Both the position numbers and the translations under genes were made by a program. Below the pieces are notes generated by a model, which had not been told where the DNA came from, searched no databases, and saw only the letters and a program-made list of their open reading frames with translations. A stretch of 64,000 nt of DNA from Microtetraspora glauca (GTDB lineage Bacteria; Actinomycetota; Actinomycetes; Streptomycetales; Streptomycetaceae). Positions within the stretch are counted from its first letter, which is position 1; each line of letters starts with the position of its first letter. Shown piece after piece: positions 7,596 to 15,048 of the stretch. Where the stretch lies: positions 1-64,000 of the forward strand of contig JOFO01000002.1 of assembly GCA_000721275.1 (NCBI GenBank), read 5' to 3'.

Positions 7596-9278
7596 CTAGA
7601 GGAAGTAGAGGCGGTTCAGGGAGACGGACTCGGCCGGCTCGGAGCGGATCGGGGAGCCGTCGAGCGAGACCAGGCCGGTGCGGTCGTCCACCTGGACGTC
7701 GCCCACGCGGGAGTTGAGGAGGAGGTCGGCGGGGCCGATCCCCCGGGTGCCGCGGACGGGGACGCGGCGGCGCCGGGTCGGCATCCGGTCGCCGCCGAGG
7801 TCGACGGCGGCCTGGGCGACGAAGGCGACGGAGAGGTCCGCGGCGGTGGCGCCGTGGGCGCCGAACAGCGGGCCGAGCACGAGCGGTTCGCAGGTGTCGG
7901 TGGCGGCGTTGGGGTCGCCCGTGACGCCCCACGCGGGGAAGCCGTTCTTCAGCACCAGCTGCGGCTTGGCGCCGAAGAACTCGGGCCGCCACAGCACGAT
8001 GTCGGCCATCTTGCCGACCTCGACGGAGCCGATCTCGTGGGCGAGGCCGTGGGCGATCGCCGGGTTGATGGTGAGCTTGGCCAGGTAGCGCAGGACGCGC
8101 GCGTTGTCGTCGTGCGCGCCGTCGCCGTCCAGCGGTCCGAGCTCGGCCTTCATCTTCCCGGCCATGGCGAAGGTCCGGCGTACGGTCTCGCCGGCCCTTC
8201 CCATCCCCTGCGCGTCGGAGGAGGTGATCCCGATCGCGCCGAGGTCGTGCAGGACGTCCTCCGCGCCCATCGTCCCGGCCCGGATCCGGTCGCGCGCCAT
8301 GGCGGCGTCGCCGGGGAGGTCGGTCTTCAGGTCGTGGACGGAGACGATCATCCCGTAGTGCTCGGCCACGGCGTCGCGGCCGAAGGGCAGGGTGGGGTTG
8401 GTGGAGGAGCCGATGACGTTCGGCACGCCCGCCATCTTGAGGACGTTGGGGACGTGGCCGCCGCCGCAACCCTCGATGTGGAAGGCGTGGATGGTGCGGC
8501 CTTCCAGGACGCGGAGGGTGTCCTCCACGGACAGGCACTCGTTGAGGCCGTCCGAGTGCAGGGCGACCTGGACGTCGTGGTCCTCGGCGACCCGCAGCGC
8601 GGTGTCCAGGGCGCGGGTGTGGGCGCCCATGTCCTCGTGGACCTTGAAGCCGGAGGCGCCGCCCTCGGCGAGCGCCTCGACCAGCGGGGCCGGGTCGGAG
8701 GAGGAACCGCGGGCGAGGAAGCCGATGTTGACGGGCCAGGCGTCGAAGGCGTTGAAGGCGTGCTTGAGCGCCCAGGGCGAGTTGACGCCGACGCCCCAGA
8801 CGGGGCCGAACTCCTGGCCGATGATCGTGGTGACGCCGCTGGCGAGCGACGCCTCCATGATCCGGGGCGAGAGCAGGTGGACGTGGGTGTCGACGGCGCC
8901 GGCGGTGGCGATGAGGCCCTCGCCGGAGACGATCGAGGTGCCGGTGCCGACGACGACGTCGACGCCGTCGAGGGTGTCGGGGTTGCCGGCCCGGCCGATG
9001 GCGTGGATCCGGCCCTCGCGGATGCCGATGGAGACCTTGCGGATGCCCTGGACGGCGTCCATCAGCAGGACGTTGCTGATGACGACGTCGCAGGTCTCGC
9101 GGACGGCGGCGGCCTTCAGGTGGAGGCCGTCGCGGGCGGTCTTGCCGAAGCCGGCCAGGAACTCGTCGCCGGGCTCCTGGGAGTCGTCCTCGACCCGGAC
9201 GACCAGCCCGGAGTCGCCGAGGACGACGCGGTCGCCGGCCCGGGGGCCGTGCACGGAGGCGTACTCGTACGGATCCAT
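7596..9278 (-). CDS. ureC: Urease alpha subunit, divergent type
   Basis: A 560-residue nickel hydrolase that splits urea into ammonia and carbamate. By alignment with Klebsiella urease all metal ligands are kept: H132 and H134 (DTHVH), carbamylated Lys 212 with H214 (GFKVHED), H241, H267 and D355. The active-site flap is unusual. The usual VCHHLD reads SVHDLK, so the flap Cys becomes Val while the catalytic His (H315) remains. This branch sits with a fused UreAB and without accessory genes in the window. The start ATG overlaps the ureAB stop by 1 nt. Activity is likely but not assured. Confidence 0.9.
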   Translation of the reverse strand: MDPYEYASVHGPRAGDRVVLGDSGLVVRVEDDSQEPGDEFLAGFGKTARDGLHLKAAAVRETCDVVISNVLLMDAVQGIRKVSIGIREGRIHAIGRAGNPDTLDGVDVVVGTGTSIVSGEGLIATAGAVDTHVHLLSPRIMEASLASGVTTIIGQEFGPVWGVGVNSPWALKHAFNAFDAWPVNIGFLARGSSSDPAPLVEALAEGGASGFKVHEDMGAHTRALDTALRVAEDHDVQVALHSDGLNECLSVEDTLRVLEGRTIHAFHIEGCGGGHVPNVLKMAGVPNVIGSSTNPTLPFGRDAVAEHYGMIVSVHDLKTDLPGDAAMARDRIRAGTMGAEDVLHDLGAIGITSSDAQGMGRAGETVRRTFAMAGKMKAELGPLDGDGAHDDNARVLRYLAKLTINPAIAHGLAHEIGSVEVGKMADIVLWRPEFFGAKPQLVLKNGFPAWGVTGDPNAATDTCEPLVLGPLFGAHGATAADLSVAFVAQAAVDLGGDRMPTRRRRVPVRGTRGIGPADLLLNSRVGDVQVDDRTGLVSLDGSPIRSEPAESVSLNRLYFL

Positions 9279-9976
9279 CAGTCGTCCTCCTTCGGGGCCG
9301 TGACGCCCAGGTAGCCGCAGGCGGCCGCGCGGCGCAGCGCCTCTTCCCGCGCGCCGGGCGCGTCCAGCGGCCCGTCGACGAGGCCGGCGAAGCCGATGGC
9401 GACGCGGGCGCCGCCGATGGGCACGAGCCCGACCTCGGCGGAGCCGCCCGGGTCGAAGCGGAAGGAGGCGCCGGCGGGGATGGCGAGCCGCATGCCGTAG
9501 GCGGCGGCGCGGTCGAAGTCGAGGCGCGGGTTGGCCTCGAAGAAGTGGAAGTGGGAGGTGACGCTGACCGGCACGGTGGCGGTGTTGCGCACCCGCAGGG
9601 TGAGCGCCGGCTGCTGCTCGGGGTGGCCGGGGCCGGGCAGCAGGGCGCCGGGGGCTCCGGCGCCGAGCGAGCCTCCGCCGATCGGGTCGGTGACGACGGC
9701 GAGCCGGGAGCCGTCGTCGAAGACGGCCTCGACGTGGACCTCGGTCACCACGTCGGCGACGCCGGGCAGCACGTCCTCGGGGCCGAGGACGGAGCGGGCC
9801 GCCTCGATGGCCTCGGCGAGCCGCCGGCCGTCGCGGGCCGCCTCGCAGACGGTGTCCGCGATGAGGGCGGTCGCCTCGGGGACGTTCAGCCGCAGGCCGC
9901 GGGCCCGGCGGGCCCGGGCGAGTTCGGCGGCGCCGAAGAGCAGCAGCCGGTCGCGCTCGGTGGGGGTCAGTCGCAC
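9278..9976 (-). CDS. ureAB: Urease gamma-beta fusion subunit
   Basis: A 232-residue fusion. Residues 1-100 match UreA (RLTPTERDRLLLFGAAELA, LNVPEATALIADTVCEAARDG, PGVADVVTEVHVEAVFDDGSRLAVV). Residues 125-215 match UreB (ALTLRVRNTATVPVSVTSHFHFFEANP, FDRAAAYGMRLAIPAGASFRF). The linker is rich in Gly, Pro and Ala. The GTG start at 9976 has AGGAGG 8 nt upstream. The promoter is unusually clear: -10 TAGAGT lies inside an inverted repeat. Confidence 0.92.
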   Translation of the reverse strand: MRLTPTERDRLLLFGAAELARARRARGLRLNVPEATALIADTVCEAARDGRRLAEAIEAARSVLGPEDVLPGVADVVTEVHVEAVFDDGSRLAVVTDPIGGGSLGAGAPGALLPGPGHPEQQPALTLRVRNTATVPVSVTSHFHFFEANPRLDFDRAAAYGMRLAIPAGASFRFDPGGSAEVGLVPIGGARVAIGFAGLVDGPLDAPGAREEALRRAAACGYLGVTAPKEDD

Positions 9977-9992
9977 GTCATGCACCTCCTGT

Positions 9993-10076
9993 TTGAGCGA
10001 CACTCTAAATGCTGAGACGGTTCCTTCCAAGCATTGACGGGCGGTCCAGGAACACGTCACATTGAGCGCCACTCAA
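9993..10076. promoter_or_regulatory. Divergent urease/permease promoters with twin operators
   Basis: Two inverted repeats lie 69 bp apart: TTGAGCGACACTCTA (9993-10007) and the perfect-arm TTGAGCGCCACTCAA (10062-10076). Leftward, -35 TTGGAA (10025-10030) and -10 TAGAGT (10002-10007) are 17 bp apart, and the -10 is embedded in the first repeat. Rightward, TTGACG (10034-10039) and CACATT (10058-10063) are 18 bp apart, and the second repeat overlaps the start region. One repressor could shut both promoters. The nearby BetI-like TetR is the likely candidate. Confidence 0.7.
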
Positions 10077-10099
10077 AAACCCGCTCCCCCGGAGGTCCC

Positions 10100-11518
10100 A
10101 TGGCGATCGAACAGCGCGGAGTCGACACCGTCCCCGAGGCCGAACGCACCAGCGGCCCCCGCGACCTGGTCGCGATCCTGCTCGGCTCCAACCTCTGCCT
10201 GGGGGTGATCGTCTTCGGCTGGCTGCCGGTCTCCTTCGGCCTCGGCCTGTGGGGCTCGGTGACCTCCGTGGTCGCGGGCACGCTCGCCGGCGTCGCCGTC
10301 ACCGCCCCGCTGGCGCTGGTCTCCCTGCGGACCGCCACCAACCTGTCCACCTCCTCGGGCGCCTTCTTCGGCGTCCGCGGCCGGCTCGTCGGCTCGGTGG
10401 TGGGGCTGCTGCTGTCGCTGGGCTACACCGCCCTGACCCTGTGGATCGGCGGCGACGTCATGGTGGGCACCCTCGCCCGCCTGACCGGCCTCTCCACCGG
10501 CGCCGGCACCCACGCGGCCGTGTACGCGCTGCTCGCGGCCGGCACGGCGGTCGCCGCGGTGTACGGCTACCGGCTGCTGCTCCGGCTCAGCAAGGCGCTC
10601 GCCGTCGGCATGACCGTCCTGCTCGCGGCCGGGGCCGTGGCGTACGCGGGCGACTTCACCGCCGCGCCGGTGCCGGACACCCCGTACCTGCTCGGCTCCT
10701 TCTGGCCGACCTGGCTGCTCTCCGCGGTCGCCGCCGGGCTCAGCGGACCGGTCGCCTTCATCACCCTGCTCGGCGACTACACCCGGTACGTCTCCCCCGC
10801 CCGGCACAGCGCCCGGAGCGTCTGGCGGGCCACCTGTCTGGGGCTGCTCGTCGGCCTGCTGGTGCCGCAGCTCTTCGGCACCTTCACGGCGCTCGCGGCC
10901 CGCGCCGGACTCGACTACGCGGGGCCGCTGGTCGCCGCCTCCCCCGCCTGGTACCTGGTGCCGCTGCTGCTCGCGGCCACCGCCGGCTCGGTCGGCAACG
11001 CCGGTCTGATGCTCTACTCGATGGGCCTCGACCTGGACGCGATCCTGCCCCGGGCCACCCGGGCGCGCGCCACCCTGGTGGTGGCGGCGGTCGCGACCGG
11101 CTTCGTCTTCCTCGGGCACTTCGCCTCGGACGCCCAGTCGGCGATGACCTCGTTCGTGCTGCTCCTGACGGCGATCGGCACGCCGTGGGCGGTCATCACC
11201 CTGATCGGGCACGCCCGCTGCCGGGGGGAGTACGACCCCGAGGCGCTCCAGGTCTACAACCGGCGCTCGCGCGGCGGCGCCTACTGGTTCACGGCGGGCT
11301 GGCACCCGCGCGCCACGCTCTCCTGGGCGCTCGGCGCGGCGGCGGGCCTCGCGGCGGTCTCCACGCCGCTGTACGAGGGCCCGCTGCTGGCGCTGACCGG
11401 CGGGATCGACTGCAGCTTCGTGGTCTCGGGGGTGGTGGGCGGCGCGCTGTACGCCGCCCTGACGCCGCACCGGGCGTCCGGGACCGCACCGGCCCCGGAC
11501 GCCCTGGCGGCGGACTGA
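10100..11518 (+). CDS. NCS1-family nucleobase/allantoin-type permease
   Basis: A 472-residue, 12-helix transporter of the nucleobase:cation symporter-1 family (cytosine, purine, thiamine, hydantoin or allantoin uptake). Family features include the N-terminal RDLVAILLGSNLCLGVIVFGW, the Thr/Ser-rich helix (RTATNLSTSSGAFFGVRGR), and FITLLGDYTRYVSPARHS mid-protein. The ATG has GGAGG 5 nt upstream. It shares a divergent promoter and operator pair with the urease operon, so a urea-yielding or amide nitrogen source is a reasonable guess for the substrate. The stop is only 13 nt from the convergent ilvE stop, with no terminator between. Confidence 0.85.
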   Translation: MAIEQRGVDTVPEAERTSGPRDLVAILLGSNLCLGVIVFGWLPVSFGLGLWGSVTSVVAGTLAGVAVTAPLALVSLRTATNLSTSSGAFFGVRGRLVGSVVGLLLSLGYTALTLWIGGDVMVGTLARLTGLSTGAGTHAAVYALLAAGTAVAAVYGYRLLLRLSKALAVGMTVLLAAGAVAYAGDFTAAPVPDTPYLLGSFWPTWLLSAVAAGLSGPVAFITLLGDYTRYVSPARHSARSVWRATCLGLLVGLLVPQLFGTFTALAARAGLDYAGPLVAASPAWYLVPLLLAATAGSVGNAGLMLYSMGLDLDAILPRATRARATLVVAAVATGFVFLGHFASDAQSAMTSFVLLLTAIGTPWAVITLIGHARCRGEYDPEALQVYNRRSRGGAYWFTAGWHPRATLSWALGAAAGLAAVSTPLYEGPLLALTGGIDCSFVVSGVVGGALYAALTPHRASGTAPAPDALAAD

Positions 11519-11531
11519 AGCTCCGGGGCGG

Positions 11532-12623
11532 CTAGCGGCCCAGCTCGTGCATCCAGCCGTGGACGTCCTCGGCCTTGCCGGTCTGGATGGCGAGCAGCGC
11601 CTCGCGCAGCCGCATGGTGACCTCGCCGGGCTCGCCGCCCGACTGCTGCCACTCGCCGCGGGCGGACTTGACCGTGCCGACCGGGGTGATGGCCGCGGCG
11701 GTGCCGCAGGCGAAGACCTCGGTGAGGGTGCCGGCGGCGCTGTCCGCCTGCCACTGGTCGAGGGAGATCCGGCCCTCCTCGACCTGGTAGCCCAGGTCGG
11801 CGGCGAGGGTGAGGAGGGAGTCGCGGGTGATGCCCTCCAGGATGGAGCCGGTGAGGGCGGGGGTGAGGATGCGGTCGCCGTACACGAAGTACATGTTCAT
11901 GCCGCCGAGTTCCTCGACCCACTTGTGCTCGACCGCGTCGAGGTAGCAGACCTGGTCGCAGCCCTTCTCCGCCGCCTCGGCCTGCGCGAGCAGGGAGGCC
12001 GCGTAGTTGCCGCCGGTCTTGGCGTCGCCCATGCCGCCGGGAACGGCGCGGACGCGGTCCTCGGAGGCCCAGATGGAGACCGGCTTGACGCCGCCGGGGA
12101 AGTACGGGCCGGCCGGGGAGGCGATGACGACGAACAGGTACTCGTTGGCCGGGCGGACGCCCAGGCCGACCTCGGTCGCGATCATGAACGGGCGCAGGTA
12201 GAGCGAGGACTCGCCGCCGTGCGCCGGGACCCACGCCTCGTCCTGGCGGACCAGCAGGTCGCACGCCTCGATGAAGGTCTCGACGGGAAGCTCGGGCATG
12301 CCGAGGCGGTGCGCGGAGCGCTGGAAGCGGCGGGCGTTGGCGTCCGGGCGGAAGGAGGCGACGGAGCCGTCGGGGCGGCGGTACGCCTTCAGGCCCTCGA
12401 AGATCTCCTGGGCGTAGTGGAGGACGTTGGTCGCCGGGTCGAGGGAGAGCGGGCCGTACGGCACGAGCTCGCCGTCGTGCCAGCCGCGGCCCTCCGTCCA
12501 GCGGACGGTGACCATGTGGTCGGTGAAGTGGCGGCCGAATCCCGGGTTGGCCAGGATCGCCTCGCGCTCCTCGGCGGACAGCGGGCTGGAGGAGGGCTTG
12601 AGCTCGATCGTGGGCTTCGTCAT
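11532..12623 (-). CDS. ilvE: Branched-chain amino-acid aminotransferase
   Basis: A 363-residue fold-type IV PLP aminotransferase, which performs the last step of Leu, Ile and Val synthesis and the first step of their breakdown. [34 protein letters not shown], the PLP lysine in [13 protein letters not shown], and [14 protein letters not shown] are all typical. The ATG at 12623 has GAAGGA 10 nt upstream; in-frame codons further up lie in the promoter region. It runs in the same direction as leuB upstream, but a strong hairpin separates them. Confidence 0.95.
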   Translation of the reverse strand: MTKPTIELKPSSSPLSAEEREAILANPGFGRHFTDHMVTVRWTEGRGWHDGELVPYGPLSLDPATNVLHYAQEIFEGLKAYRRPDGSVASFRPDANARRFQRSAHRLGMPELPVETFIEACDLLVRQDEAWVPAHGGESSLYLRPFMIATEVGLGVRPANEYLFVVIASPAGPYFPGGVKPVSIWASEDRVRAVPGGMGDAKTGGNYAASLLAQAEAAEKGCDQVCYLDAVEHKWVEELGGMNMYFVYGDRILTPALTGSILEGITRDSLLTLAADLGYQVEEGRISLDQWQADSAAGTLTEVFACGTAAAITPVGTVKSARGEWQQSGGEPGEVTMRLREALLAIQTGKAEDVHGWMHELGR

Positions 12624-12698
12624 GAGTGCGTGTCCTTCACCGGTTGTGTGGGTCGGACCGCGCCCACGGCGTGCCCGCATGCCGCGGCCCCACGTTCG

Positions 12699-12704
12699 AT
12701 TATC
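12699..12704 (-). promoter_or_regulatory. Candidate -10 of ilvE
   Basis: Read leftward this is GATAAT, close to the vegetative consensus, in DNA that is otherwise almost all G and C. It implies a leader of about 69 nt before ilvE. The -35 position (around TTCGTC) is poor. Confidence 0.45.
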
Positions 12705-12808
12705 GCCCGGGGGGACCGGTGGACGAAACGGGTGGTCGCGGTGCGGAGGTGCGCGGTCCTGTGAGGGGGAGGGTAGGGGTTCCGGCACCCGGTGGCGACG
12801 CATGACGG

Positions 12809-12847
12809 AGCAGCCGCCGGGTGTCGGTACGACCCGGCGGCTGCTCT
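12809..12847. terminator. leuB terminator hairpin
   Basis: A perfect 15-bp stem (GAGCAGCCGCCGGGT with ACCCGGCGGCTGCTC) and a 9-nt loop, 23 nt after the leuB stop. No T-run follows. It separates leuB from ilvE, which supports independent transcripts. Confidence 0.8.
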
Positions 12848-12870
12848 GTGGTGTCAGTGAGGCGCGCGGG

Positions 12871-13911
12871 TCAGCTCGCTACTCGCGCGGCGAGCGCGTC
12901 GCCGATCTCGTCCGTGGTGCGGACGGCGGCGCCCCGCTCGGTGAGGTCTGCCTCGACGGCGGCCTCGACCCGGGCGGCCTCGGCCTCGTAGCCGAGGTGG
13001 CGCAGCAGGAGGGCGACGGAGAGGACGGTGGCCGTGGGGTCGGCCTTGCCCTGGCCCGCGATGTCCGGCGCGGAGCCGTGGACCGGCTCGAACATGGACG
13101 GGAACGCGCGGCTCGGGTTGATGTTGCCCGAGGCCGCGACGCCGATGCCGCCGGAGACGGCCGCGGCGAGGTCGGTGATGATGTCGCCGAACAGGTTGTC
13201 GGTGACGATGACGTCGAAGCGGGCCGGGTCGGTGACGAGGAAGATCGTCGCGGCGTCGACGTGCAGGTAGTCGGTGGTGACCTCGGGGAACTCCTGGGCG
13301 ACCCGCTGGAAGGTGTCGGTCCAGAGGTGTCCGGCGAAGGTCAGCACGTTGTTCTTGTGGACCAGCGTCAGCTTCTTGCGCGGGCGGGCCTGGGCGCGGG
13401 CGAAGGCGTCCCGGACCACGCGCTCGACGCCGAAGGCGGTGTTGACGGAGACCTCGGTGGCGACCTCGTGCGGGGTGCCCTTGCGGATGGTGCCGCCGTT
13501 GCCGGTGTACGGGCCCTCGGTGCCCTCGCGGACCACGACGAAGTCGATCGCGGGCTGGCCGGCGAGCGGGGTCGCGACGCCGGGCAGCAGCTTCGAGGGG
13601 CGCAGGTTGACGTGGTGGTCGAAGGCGAAGCGCAGCTTCAGCAGGAAGCCGCGCTCCAGGACGCCGGACGGGACCGACGGGTCGCCGATCGCGCCGAGCA
13701 GGATGGCGTCGTGCTTCTTGAGGGAGTCGAGGTCGGCGTCGGTGAGGGTCTCACCGGTGGCGTGGTAGCGCCGCGCGCCGAAGTCGTACTCCTCGGTCTC
13801 CAGCTTCACGTCCTGCGGAAGCACGGCCGTGAGGACCTTGAGGCCCTGGGCCACGACCTCCTGACCGATGCCGTCGCCGGGAATGACTGCGAGATTGATG
13901 CTGTGAGACAT
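12871..13911 (-). CDS. leuB: 3-isopropylmalate dehydrogenase
   Basis: A 346-residue NAD-dependent beta-decarboxylating dehydrogenase of leucine synthesis. It shows the N-terminal [13 protein letters not shown], the substrate Arg region ([15 protein letters not shown]), [15 protein letters not shown], and the metal/cofactor signature [17 protein letters not shown]. The length fits the short actinobacterial type. The ATG has no good ribosome site, but TAGGGT lies just 6 nt upstream, suggesting a leaderless message. A palindrome sits upstream of the -35 position. Confidence 0.95.
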   Translation of the reverse strand: MSHSINLAVIPGDGIGQEVVAQGLKVLTAVLPQDVKLETEEYDFGARRYHATGETLTDADLDSLKKHDAILLGAIGDPSVPSGVLERGFLLKLRFAFDHHVNLRPSKLLPGVATPLAGQPAIDFVVVREGTEGPYTGNGGTIRKGTPHEVATEVSVNTAFGVERVVRDAFARAQARPRKKLTLVHKNNVLTFAGHLWTDTFQRVAQEFPEVTTDYLHVDAATIFLVTDPARFDVIVTDNLFGDIITDLAAAVSGGIGVAASGNINPSRAFPSMFEPVHGSAPDIAGQGKADPTATVLSVALLLRHLGYEAEAARVEAAVEADLTERGAAVRTTDEIGDALAARVAS

Positions 13912-13917
13912 GGCGGC

Positions 13918-13967
13918 ACCCTACTCTTCGTCCCATCGTCTGACACGCATCGTCCACCATGTGGACG
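13918..13967 (-). promoter_or_regulatory. leuB promoter and palindromic site
   Basis: Leftward: -10 TAGGGT (13918-13923), 17 bp, and -35 GTGTCA (13941-13946). Just upstream is CGTCCACCATGTGGACG (13951-13967), a perfect 7+3+7 inverted repeat. A site directly upstream of a weak -35 is where an activator would bind. An IclR-type (NdgR-like) or Lrp-type leucine regulator is possible, but I cannot tell which. Confidence 0.55.
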
Positions 13968-13989
13968 AACGGACAGGCGCCGGGCCGGA

Positions 13990-14121
13990 TCAGTGGCCGG
14001 TGGAACCACCGTTGTCACGGCGGTCGAGCGCGCGCTGGAGGGCGGCGGCGGCGTTCTGCCGGGCCTCGTCGCTGGGACGGCCGGCGGAGTGGCGGACACG
14101 GGGGGTGGTCTGAGCGGCCAT
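13990..14121 (-). CDS. Small basic protein, 43 residues
   Basis: MAAQTTPRVRHSAGRPSDEARQNAAAALQRALDRRDNGGSTGH (quoted by parts: Met-Ala-Ala start, helical AARQ/ALQRALDRR centre, Gly-rich end). An AAGGAG ribosome site lies 10 nt upstream of the ATG, and the codons have the expected G/C third bases. No signal or membrane segment is seen. It sits directly upstream of the leuB promoter on the same strand. I do not recognise a function; the high Arg and Gln content could suit nucleic-acid or protein binding. Confidence 0.55.
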   Translation of the reverse strand: MAAQTTPRVRHSAGRPSDEARQNAAAALQRALDRRDNGGSTGH

Positions 14122-14137
14122 GAGGGATCGACTCCTT

Positions 14138-14198
14138 GAGATCAGTGGTGATCCGGAACGTGCGGAGATCAGCTGCGACCGGGAGATCGGTGGTGATC
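14138..14198. repeat. GATC-box direct and inverted repeats
   Basis: GAGATCAGTGGTGATC (14138-14153) and GAGATCGGTGGTGATC (14183-14198) are near-identical 16-mers 45 bp apart, with a third GGAGATCA between them (14164-14171). The first contains a perfect GATCA-4-TGATC inverted repeat. They lie in the leader of the 43-residue gene. The rest of 14199-14396 shows no gene. Confidence 0.6.
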
Positions 14199-14396
14199 GA
14201 AGGCGCCGGAAAGGGGCGGGGAGCGCCGCCGCAGGGGTGGCCTGCACGGGGCGTCGCGCTCTCGACCGCCATTCGCTGATGAAGCGAGACGTTCGGCTTC
14301 TACAAAGCTAGGGCAGCCGCCCTCATCTGTCTCCACAATTACTCGGACTTCCTACTATCTGAGACGGCGGCGCCCGGGAAGCCGGCCGGGCCACCC

Positions 14397-14933
14397 TCAG
14401 GCCAGGTCGCCGTCCCGCCAGTCGAGGACGAGCGGAGCGGTGGCGGCGGGGAGCGGGCGCCCGCCCGCGGGCCACAGGAAGAGCGCGCCCTCCTCGTCGG
14501 GCAGCGGCACGGTCCCGTCGGGGCCGAGGGCCGCGATCCGCCCCTCCCAGAGCCGCCAGCCGCGCACCCGGTAGAGCGCGGCGCCCTCGTCCGAGGCGGA
14601 GAGCGCGCCGAAGGCGTGGGTCGCGTCGATCACCCGCTCCAGCCCGTCCATGACGGCCCCGCCGAGCCCCCGGCGCCGCACGTCGGCCCGGACGGCGACC
14701 GCCTCCACGTACCCGATCCGGTACGACCGTCCGGCGTGCAGCGCGCGGCGCTGGACCACGGCGCCGTGGGCGGCGATCCCGCGCTCGTCCTCGATCCAGG
14801 CGTGCACGCCGCCGAGTGCGTGGTCCCAGTCCTCCGCGGAGAAGTCCCCGCCGAAGGCGGCGTCGAGCAGGGCGCGGACGGCGCGGAGCCGGCCGGCGCC
14901 GAGGGCGTGGGTGGGCGCGGTTCTCACGGTCAC
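14397..14933 (-). CDS. AAC(2')-like GNAT acetyltransferase
   Basis: A 178-residue protein resembling chromosomal aminoglycoside 2'-N-acetyltransferases of actinobacteria: LRAVRALLDAAFGGDFSAEDWDHALGGVHAW, AHGAVVQRRALHAGRSYRIGYVEAVAVRADVRRRGLGGAVM (acetyl-CoA binding), GALSASDEGAALYRVRGWRLWEG, and a C-terminal LDWRDGDLA. A GTG at 14933 has GGGAGG 7 nt upstream; an ATG at 14975 would add 14 residues and sits 6 nt from TAACCT. It transcribes divergently from the hydrolase at 15049. The natural role may be acetylating a cell-wall sugar or metabolite, not resistance. Confidence 0.8.
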   Translation of the reverse strand: MTVRTAPTHALGAGRLRAVRALLDAAFGGDFSAEDWDHALGGVHAWIEDERGIAAHGAVVQRRALHAGRSYRIGYVEAVAVRADVRRRGLGGAVMDGLERVIDATHAFGALSASDEGAALYRVRGWRLWEGRIAALGPDGTVPLPDEEGALFLWPAGGRPLPAATAPLVLDWRDGDLA

Positions 14934-14958
14934 CCCTCCACCCTCCCACGCCACGCAC

Positions 14959-15042
14959 CTAACCCTTTCACTCATCTTGACAGGTTAGACGTCGGCCTGG
15001 TCGAATCCCTCTGCAACCACTATCGAGTGCTTGAGGGGTTAG
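14959..15042. promoter_or_regulatory. Divergent promoter with three GGTTAG boxes
   Basis: CTAACC (14959-14964) faces GGTTAG (14983-14988), and a further GGTTAG lies at 15037-15042. The left box extends, read leftward, as GAGTGAAAGGGTTAG, much like GAGTGCTTGAGGGGTTAG at 15025-15042. A perfect -35 TTGACA (14977-14982) and TCGAAT (15001-15006, 18 bp spacing) would drive the rightward hydrolase. Confidence 0.5.
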
Positions 15043-15048
15043 AAAGAG

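Noticed and set aside
2578..7599. A 1673-codon open frame on the + strand
   Set aside because: It lies opposite cimA, the MHS transporter, TetR and aguA. It is rich in Gly, Val, Asp and Glu without domains, which is what the antisense frame of high-GC genes gives.
7854..9314. Long antisense frames over ureC
   Set aside because: ureC keeps all seven metal ligands in its own frame; the antisense products show only biased composition.
14015..14272. A possible Cys-containing upstream peptide (MAVESATPRAGHPCGG)
   Set aside because: No ribosome site, and the frame runs through the 43-residue gene in another phase. It could be an uORF, but evidence is too thin.
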